This document shows, one piece after another, positions 4,323 through 9,023 of a DNA stretch of 9,023 nucleotides. The translations under genes and the position numbers were made by a program. Source of the DNA: Peptococcaceae bacterium (GTDB lineage: Bacteria; Bacillota; Desulfitobacteriia; Desulfitobacteriales; Desulfitobacteriaceae). The first letter of the stretch is position 1, and the number at the start of each line of letters is the position of its first letter. The stretch lies in the NCBI GenBank assembly GCA_031289815.1, contig JAITOS010000018.1, forward strand, positions 1 to 9,023, read 5' to 3'. The notes below the pieces were generated by a model. That model saw only the letters and a list, made by a program, of their open reading frames with translations. It ran no database searches and was not told the origin of the DNA.

Positions 4323-5542
4323 CGGCTATCTTGTCCGATCCCGGAACCTATCTTCCGGATATGGAGATCATCGAATCCGAGCTGTTGGAACAAGTGCTGG
4401 CGGCGGCAGCGGCTTTCCAACCGGAGCGCTATAGCGGCGAGGATATACGCCGGGTTCTGAATCAGAGAGAGTGTTCGCCCGAAGACTTCGCGGCGCTTTT
4501 ATCACCGGCGGCGGCGCCGTTTTTGGAGGAAATCGCGCAAAAAGCGCAGCAGGAAACGAGCAGACACTTTGGCAATTCCGTCTATCTCTTTACGCCGCTG
4601 TACTTGTCGAATTATTGCGAGAATTACTGCGTGTATTGCGGCTTCAACAGTCGTAATCGGATCCAGCGGAGCCGTTTGAACCGGGAAGAGATGGAAGCGG
4701 AAATGCGGGCGATCGCCGCGACGGGACTGGAGGAAGTGCTGCTCCTGACCGGAGAAAGCCCGCATATGGCGGACGTGGAATATATCGGCGAAGCCTGCCG
4801 CTTGGCCCGGAAGTATTTCCGGGTGATCGGCTTGGAAGTCTATCCAATGGACAGTGAAGCCTATGCTTATCTGCACCAATGCGGGGCGGATTTTGTCACC
4901 GTTTTTCAGGAAACCTATGATCTGGAGCAATACGGCAAGCTGCATTTAGAGGGGCGCAAACGGGTTTTCCCTTATCGCTTCTACGCGCAGGAGAGAGCGC
5001 TGCGCGGCGGCGTCCGGGGGGTCGGCTTCGCGGCGCTGCTGGGGTTGGCGGATTTTCGCCGGGACGCCTTGGCCGCCGGTCTGCACGCCTACTTCCTGCA
5101 ACGAAAATATCCGCGGGCGGAGATCTCGTTTTCCTGCCCGCGGGTGCGCCCGATCGTGAACCATGACCAGCCGCAGCTGCTTACGGTGACGGAAGCTCAA
5201 TTATTGCAAGTGGTCATGGCCTACCGCCTGTTTATGCCTTTTGCGGGGATCACGATTTCCAGCCGGGAAAGCCGCCGTTTCCGCGATCACGTGGTCGGCA
5301 TAGCGGCGACGAAGATTTCCGCCGGGGTAGAGGTAGGGATCGGTGGCCACGCGGGTAAAGCCAAAGGCGACGAGCAGTTTGAGATCGACGACGGGCGCTC
5401 GGTGGGCGAAATCTATGAGATGCTCGCTTCCAGGAATATGCAGCCGGTCATGAGCGAATACATTTATCTCGGTTCGGAACAAAAAAAGGGAGTTGCCGCC
5501 AACGAATCTTTCAATCCGCCCGGTACAACTCCAAAAAAGTAG
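4319..5542 (+). CDS. thiH: 2-iminoacetate synthase, radical SAM tyrosine lyase
   Basis: A 407-residue radical SAM enzyme that splits tyrosine into dehydroglycine and p-cresol; dehydroglycine goes to ThiG. The cluster motif CxxxCxxC is at Cys100, Cys104 and Cys107 (CENYCVYC), following the family segment FGNSVYLFTPLYLSN. Further signatures are LLLTGESP, VFQETYD, a SFSCPRVRP segment, SSRESRRFRD, ATKISAG and MQPVMSEYI near the end. It is the oxygen-sensitive alternative to glycine oxidase ThiO, pointing to an anaerobe. Against typical homologues of about 370-380 residues it carries roughly 20 extra C-terminal residues (from about 388), low in complexity and rich in N, P, T and K. It ends only 7 bases from the convergent cheV stop, with no evident terminator between. 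Confidence 0.96.
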   Translation: MTAILSDPGTYLPDMEIIESELLEQVLAAAAAFQPERYSGEDIRRVLNQRECSPEDFAALLSPAAAPFLEEIAQKAQQETSRHFGNSVYLFTPLYLSNYCENYCVYCGFNSRNRIQRSRLNREEMEAEMRAIAATGLEEVLLLTGESPHMADVEYIGEACRLARKYFRVIGLEVYPMDSEAYAYLHQCGADFVTVFQETYDLEQYGKLHLEGRKRVFPYRFYAQERALRGGVRGVGFAALLGLADFRRDALAAGLHAYFLQRKYPRAEISFSCPRVRPIVNHDQPQLLTVTEAQLLQVVMAYRLFMPFAGITISSRESRRFRDHVVGIAATKISAGVEVGIGGHAGKAKGDEQFEIDDGRSVGEIYEMLASRNMQPVMSEYIYLGSEQKKGVAANESFNPPGTTPKK

Positions 5543-5549
5543 GAGAGGG

Positions 5550-6449
5550 TTAAGATGTAGCTAAAAACCGATCAATGGTACTGATTAACTCATTAATTTC
5601 CGGTTTGCTGAGTTGAGCGTCCGCGCCTACGGATTCGCCCTTGTGCTTGAGATCGTTGGTAATCAAGGAAGAAAAAATGATCACAGGCAGCTTCTTCAGC
5701 AAGGGATGCTCTTTGATCCTCCGGGTCAGGGTATGCCCATCCATCATGGGCATTTCTATATCGGTAACGACCAGCTGGACGTCCTCGAGAAAATCTGCGC
5801 CTTTTTGCGCCACGAGGTTTAATAAATAATCCAGTAATTGCTGTCCGTCGTCAAATATACGCAAATCTGTGTAACCGGCCTTGGAAAGGGTTTCGTTCAG
5901 TAATTTCCTGATCAGGATGGAATCGTCGGCTAACGCCACTTTGATGTAGGATCGGTCGAGACTATCAGCTTCGATCAGCATTTTCTCGCTGATTCCGGTA
6001 TCGGGCGCGATGTCGGTAATGATCTTCTCAAAATCCAGTAAGGAAATGATTTTTTCATTAATGAGCGCGACGCCGATCAAGAGTGAGGATGCCGAACTAT
6101 CGAAGGATTTGGATATCGCATCCCAGCGAATCCGGTGAATATGGGTGAAATCGTCGATGATGAAAGCGACAGTTAATTTGTTGAACTCACAAATGACCAC
6201 TTCCGTCGATTCTTTGGCCGGACTCCCGTCGATCACATAAGATAAATCAATTGCCGGAATGACGCGGCTACGCGATAAGAGCAGACCGGCGATCGCCGGA
6301 TCGGATAAAGGCACTTTCCTCAAGTCTTTAGGAGAGATGTGGAGGACCTCTTTCACCTTGATGACATTAATCGCATAAGATTTGCCATTGACAACAAACT
6401 CCAGAAATTCGACTTCGCCTGTTCCTGATTCTTGAAGGATTTGACTCAT
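5550..6449 (-). CDS. cheV: Chemotaxis coupling protein CheV (CheW-REC fusion)
   Basis: A 299-residue protein, the normal CheV length. Residues about 12-148 are a CheW-like domain (EFLEFVVNGKSYAINVIKV, then the VIPAIDL segment at 63-69) that couples chemoreceptors to the CheA kinase. Residues about 168-296 form a response-regulator receiver domain with the acidic pair Asp175-Asp176, phosphoacceptor Asp230 in VVTDIEMPMMDG, the Ser260/261 switch residue and Lys282. Phosphorylation of such receivers by CheA is thought to support adaptation. The ATG at 6447-6449 has a modest GTGAG ribosome binding site. No other chemotaxis gene is adjacent, so it is a stand-alone gene here. It converges on thiH. 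Confidence 0.95.
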   Translation of the reverse strand: MSQILQESGTGEVEFLEFVVNGKSYAINVIKVKEVLHISPKDLRKVPLSDPAIAGLLLSRSRVIPAIDLSYVIDGSPAKESTEVVICEFNKLTVAFIIDDFTHIHRIRWDAISKSFDSSASSLLIGVALINEKIISLLDFEKIITDIAPDTGISEKMLIEADSLDRSYIKVALADDSILIRKLLNETLSKAGYTDLRIFDDGQQLLDYLLNLVAQKGADFLEDVQLVVTDIEMPMMDGHTLTRRIKEHPLLKKLPVIIFSSLITNDLKHKGESVGADAQLSKPEINELISTIDRFLATS

Positions 6450-6491
6450 ACGACAGAACTCACTTTCCGAAAATTAAAGAAAGAACAACTG

Positions 6492-6521
6492 TGAATAGCT
6501 TCCTGATATCTTCATCGTCAA
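6492..6521 (-). promoter_or_regulatory. Candidate sigma-A-type promoter of cheV
   Basis: Minus-strand TTGACG (6516-6521) and TATTCA (6492-6497) are 18 bases apart, about 40 bases above the cheV start codon. It is the nearest plausible promoter; it competes with the sigma-28-like site further upstream. Confidence 0.4.
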
Positions 6522-6563
6522 ACATGAGCCATCGTGCAAGTAAATACATCACTTATATTATTG

Positions 6564-6591
6564 TTATCGTAAGGCTTTCGCTATTTCTTTA
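6564..6591 (-). promoter_or_regulatory. Candidate sigma-28 (flagellar) promoter of cheV
   Basis: Minus-strand CTAAA (TAAA at 6588-6591) followed by ACGATAA (CGATAA at 6564-6569) resembles the flagellar/chemotaxis sigma consensus TAAA-N15-GCCGATAA, with a spacer one base longer than ideal and a missing first C in the -10. The leader would be about 110 bases. Confidence 0.35.
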
Positions 6592-6672
6592 GGCAATTTG
6601 AGAAAAAATTATAAAAAAATTTTGCGAGCCGGACGGCGGTCTGCGGATCGGGGAGAAAAAGCTCACCAAGAT

Positions 6673-6704
6673 AAAAAAACAGAAACACCCTGACAGGGCG
6701 TTTC
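6673..6704 (-). terminator. Intrinsic terminator of the larE operon
   Basis: On the minus strand GAAACGCCCT and AGGGTGTTTC (6695-6704 and 6682-6691) form a 10-bp stem with one G:U pair and a 3-base loop, followed after two bases by seven T (6673-6679). It lies 19 bases after the larE stop. Confidence 0.9.
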
Positions 6705-6722
6705 CGGGGTGAACAGCCGCGC

Positions 6723-7571
6723 TTATTCCGCGTTTGGTGTTCCGGCGTTTTTAAGGGACGGCAAAGTTTCGTTCATGCTGCCGGTGCGGTAGCCAAGGAG
6801 ATCCAGGGAGACATAGGTAAAGCCAAAGGACTTGAAGCGGGTATGGATCGTTTGTCGCTGTTGGCGGTCAGAGAGGATCAGGAAACCATCCTCATCCGTC
6901 TCGATCCGGGCCAGATTGCCGTGGCAACGTACCCGCACCTGACGCAAACCCATATCCAGTAAAAGCTGTTCCGCTTGATCGATCATCAGCAGACGTTCCG
7001 CAGTGATCGCTTCTCCATAGGGAAAGCGCGAGGAGAGACAGGCGAATGATTGTTTATCCCAGGTGGAAAGACCTATTTCCTGGGAAAGACGACGAATTTC
7101 TTCCTTGGTGAGACCGGCCTGACGCAGCGGGCTTTTCACGCCTTGCTCCTTCACGGCGAGGAGTCCCGGACGGTAATCCGCCAGATCGTCCATCGTGGAG
7201 CCTTCCGCCACGTGCGCCAGACCGTGGGCGCGGGCGATCGCCCAAACCTTGCCCAGAAGTTCGTTCTTGCACAGATAGCAGCGATTGACCGGGTTTTGTG
7301 AGAAGCCTTCGATACTTAACTCCTCCGAGTCGCAAATGATATGTTGAATATGTTCGCTTTGGCAAAAGGCGATCGCTTCATGCAACTCGCGTTGGGGAAA
7401 AGAACAGGAGCGGGCGGTGACGGCGACGACGCGATCTCCCAACAGGGTATGCGCCGTTTTCAGCAGGAACGTCGAGTCCACCCCGCTGGAAAAAGCGATG
7501 GCTACGCTTCCCAGGGCGGATAAGTCGCGCTGGAGATTTTGGTATTTTTGCTCGGTATTCATGGTATTCAC
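6723..7571 (-). CDS. larE: LarE-family ATP-dependent sulfur transferase (PP-loop)
   Basis: A 282-residue PP-loop ATP pyrophosphatase. LarE adenylates a carboxylated pyridine mononucleotide and inserts sulfur to build the nickel-pincer cofactor of lactate racemase-type enzymes. The ATP loop is FSSGVDS (27-33; Ser replaces the usual second Gly-position residue of SGGVDS). Other signatures are NRCYLCK (97-102), VAEGSTMDDLADYRPG and FACLSSRFPYG. Cys98, Cys101 and Cys178 match the three-cysteine type reported to hold a [4Fe-4S] cluster for repeated sulfur transfer, unlike the single-Cys sacrificial enzyme. GTG at 7569-7571 is favoured because AGAGGGGG lies 9 bases upstream; an ATG nine bases later is possible. 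Third gene of the cluster, with the terminator just behind. No larA, larB or larC is visible, so the true substrate is not certain. Confidence 0.88.
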   Translation of the reverse strand: MNTMNTEQKYQNLQRDLSALGSVAIAFSSGVDSTFLLKTAHTLLGDRVVAVTARSCSFPQRELHEAIAFCQSEHIQHIICDSEELSIEGFSQNPVNRCYLCKNELLGKVWAIARAHGLAHVAEGSTMDDLADYRPGLLAVKEQGVKSPLRQAGLTKEEIRRLSQEIGLSTWDKQSFACLSSRFPYGEAITAERLLMIDQAEQLLLDMGLRQVRVRCHGNLARIETDEDGFLILSDRQQRQTIHTRFKSFGFTYVSLDLLGYRTGSMNETLPSLKNAGTPNAE

Positions 7572-7632
7572 GCGGGGAGGCCCCCTCTATCATTGATTTT
7601 TGGCCAAACGAAAGGTTGACGGCGCGATCCGG

Positions 7633-8214
7633 CTAGCCGCGCTCTTCACAGGCCCGCATGGCGAGGATGGTCTGAGCGATCAGCTCGTCCAATTCCCAGC
7701 CCAGCATGGCGGCGCCGCGCTCGATGACTTCACGGGAACAGCCAGCCGCGAAATTGGCGCTCTTAAATTTCTTTTTGACCGATTTCACTTCCAGATCCAT
7801 GACGCTTTTGGAGGGCCGCATGATCGCCACAGCGCCGATCAGACCGGTGAGCTCATCCGTGGCGTACAATATCTTTTCCATCAGATGTTCCGGGGGAATA
7901 TCCACCGTCAGAGCGTAGCCGTGGCTGGCAGCGGCGCGGATCAGCCGTTCCTCCAGCCCGCGCTCGCGCATGATCTCCTGTTGCTTGATACAGTGCTGAT
8001 CGGGGTAGCGCTCAAAATCCAGATCGTGCAGCAAGCCTACGAGCGCCCAAAAATCCGCCTCCTGGCTGAAGCCCAGGGTGTGGGCGAAATAACGCATGAC
8101 GCCTTCGACGATCTGGGCGTGTTTTAAATGGAAGCCGTCCTGGTTATATTCGCTCAAAAGCGCCCAGGCTTCTTCACGGCTGACGGCCCGACCTGTGTTT
8201 AAAATTTCTCCCAT
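7633..8214 (-). CDS. HD-domain phosphohydrolase-like protein
   Basis: A 193-residue protein with the metal-binding pattern of HD-superfamily hydrolases: His32 (LKHAQIVEGVMRYFA), His63-Asp64 (LVGLLHDLDFERYP) and Asp119 (YATDELTG), with His98 in AASHGYAL as a further possible ligand. The segment LLHDLDFERYPDQH resembles a group of uncharacterised stand-alone bacterial HD hydrolases of about this size. The substrate, perhaps a phosphate monoester or nucleotide, is unknown. The ATG at 8212-8214 follows AAGGAG located inside the end of the preceding lyase gene; only 2 bases separate the genes, so they share a transcript. About 60 bases separate it from larE downstream. Confidence 0.85.
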   Translation of the reverse strand: MGEILNTGRAVSREEAWALLSEYNQDGFHLKHAQIVEGVMRYFAHTLGFSQEADFWALVGLLHDLDFERYPDQHCIKQQEIMRERGLEERLIRAAASHGYALTVDIPPEHLMEKILYATDELTGLIGAVAIMRPSKSVMDLEVKSVKKKFKSANFAAGCSREVIERGAAMLGWELDELIAQTILAMRACEERG

Positions 8215-8216
8215 GT

Positions 8217-9023
8217 TCAGAGAACTCCTTCCAGATTCCTCATCGCTTGTCGCAGGGTTTCACGGGGGCAGGCGATATTCATGCGCATAAAGCCGGAGCC
8301 GCATTTGCCGAAAGTCCAGCCCTTATGTAGCCAGAGCTTGGCCTGATCGGTAAAGAAAGCGTCCAGCTGCGGATCGCTCAGACCCAATTGGCGGCAATCC
8401 AGCCACATCAAGTAGGTGCCTTCCGGCTGGATCAGTTCAATCCGCTTGCCTTGCAGGGCGCCGCGCAGATAGGAAACATTGTCCTCCAGATAGGCTACCA
8501 GGGCGTCCCGCCAACTCTGACCGTGGGTATAGGCGGCTTCCGTCGCCACGAGTCCGGCGGTGTTCAGCATATTGTAGCCGTTCATATCGCATTCTTCCTT
8601 AAACTTAGCGCGTAATTTCTTATCGGCCACAAAGGTGTTGGCTACTTGCAGACCGGCGAGATTGAAGGTTTTGGTCGGCGCGGTACAGGTGATGGTTCTA
8701 TCGGCTAAAGCGGCGTCCAGATCGGCGAAAACGATGTGGTGGTAGCCGGAATAGACGAAATCGGAATGGATCTCGTCCGCCAGAATATAGACGCCGTGTT
8801 TCAGGCAAATAGCTCCCATGCGGCGAAGCTCTTCCCGCGTCCATACCCGCCCCACCGGATTATGGGGGGAGCAAAGGAGGAACAACTTGACCCGGTTTTT
8901 GATGATGAGGGTTTCAAAATCGTCAAAGTCGATCTCATAGCGACCGCGGACGAGATGCAGTTCGTTGACGACGAGACGGCGGCGGTTGGTTTGCACGGTA
9001 GTCATGAAGGGATAATACACCGG
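8217..9023 (-). CDS. patB: MalY/PatB-family PLP-dependent cystathionine beta-lyase, N-terminus missing
   Basis: The frame is open to the right edge, reading PVYYPFMTTV, which in the family lies about 110-120 residues from the N-terminus; the gene therefore starts outside the window. It is a fold-type I PLP enzyme: LLCSPHNPVGRVWT (cofactor/substrate loop), ILADEIHSDF (Asp binding the pyridine nitrogen), TAPTKTFNLAGLQ (Schiff-base lysine) and the C-terminal FMRMNIACPRETL (Arg binding the substrate carboxylate). The pattern fits C-S lyases that split cystathionine or cysteine conjugates to a thiol, pyruvate and ammonia. It is the first visible gene of the patB-HD-larE run. A true aminotransferase is less likely given the DEIHSDF and TKTFN motifs. 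Confidence 0.9.
   Translation of the reverse strand, partial: PVYYPFMTTVQTNRRRLVVNELHLVRGRYEIDFDDFETLIIKNRVKLFLLCSPHNPVGRVWTREELRRMGAICLKHGVYILADEIHSDFVYSGYHHIVFADLDAALADRTITCTAPTKTFNLAGLQVANTFVADKKLRAKFKEECDMNGYNMLNTAGLVATEAAYTHGQSWRDALVAYLEDNVSYLRGALQGKRIELIQPEGTYLMWLDCRQLGLSDPQLDAFFTDQAKLWLHKGWTFGKCGSGFMRMNIACPRETLRQAMRNLEGVL

Noticed and set aside
4502..4945. 147-residue minus-strand frame inside thiH
   Set aside because: Antisense shadow of a clearly conserved gene in GC-rich sequence; no motif of its own.
7600..8127. 175-residue plus-strand frame opposite the HD-domain gene
   Set aside because: Antisense shadow; the minus-strand frame has the conserved HD residues and a ribosome binding site.

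Overview
The window looks like chromosomal DNA of a motile, probably anaerobic bacterium of the Bacillota; Negativicutes or Clostridia would be my guess. The basis is an oxygen-sensitive radical-SAM ThiH, a TPP riboswitch working through an intrinsic terminator, a CheV chemotaxis protein, strong purine-rich ribosome binding sites and several TTG/GTG starts. No 16S or other marker is present, so placement below phylum is inference.

Positions 1-1985 are an accessory island of three toxin-antitoxin modules. From the left: a RelB/DinJ-type antitoxin with a PIN-domain toxin on the minus strand (toxin cut by the window edge); a type III ToxIN module on the plus strand, with an RNA antitoxin of two 36-nt-period repeats that can each draw a pseudoknot, a leaky-looking terminator and a ToxN/AbiQ-family endoribonuclease; and a Phd/YefM-type antitoxin with a VapC-like PIN toxin on the minus strand, driven by a good promoter whose -10 lies inside a perfect 16-bp palindrome. 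Positions 1986-2323 hold no convincing gene, only inverted repeats.

Positions 2324-5542 are a thiamine operon: a strong sigma-A-type promoter, a TPP riboswitch, an intrinsic terminator, then thiE-thiS-thiG-thiH, mostly overlapping or closely spaced. ThiG and ThiH build the thiazole with sulfur from ThiS, and ThiE joins thiazole and pyrimidine phosphates to make thiamine phosphate. The ThiS-activating enzyme (ThiF), ThiC and ThiD are not in the window.

Positions 5550-6449 are cheV on the minus strand, nearly abutting thiH tail to tail, with candidate promoters upstream. Positions 6673-9023 are a minus-strand cluster read as patB-like aminotransferase-fold lyase (cut by the right edge), an HD-domain hydrolase, and larE, a PP-loop sulfur transferase with three cysteines of the Fe-S type. 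It ends in a clear intrinsic terminator. Sulfur handling (C-S lyase plus sulfur transferase) is the likely common theme, but that is inference.
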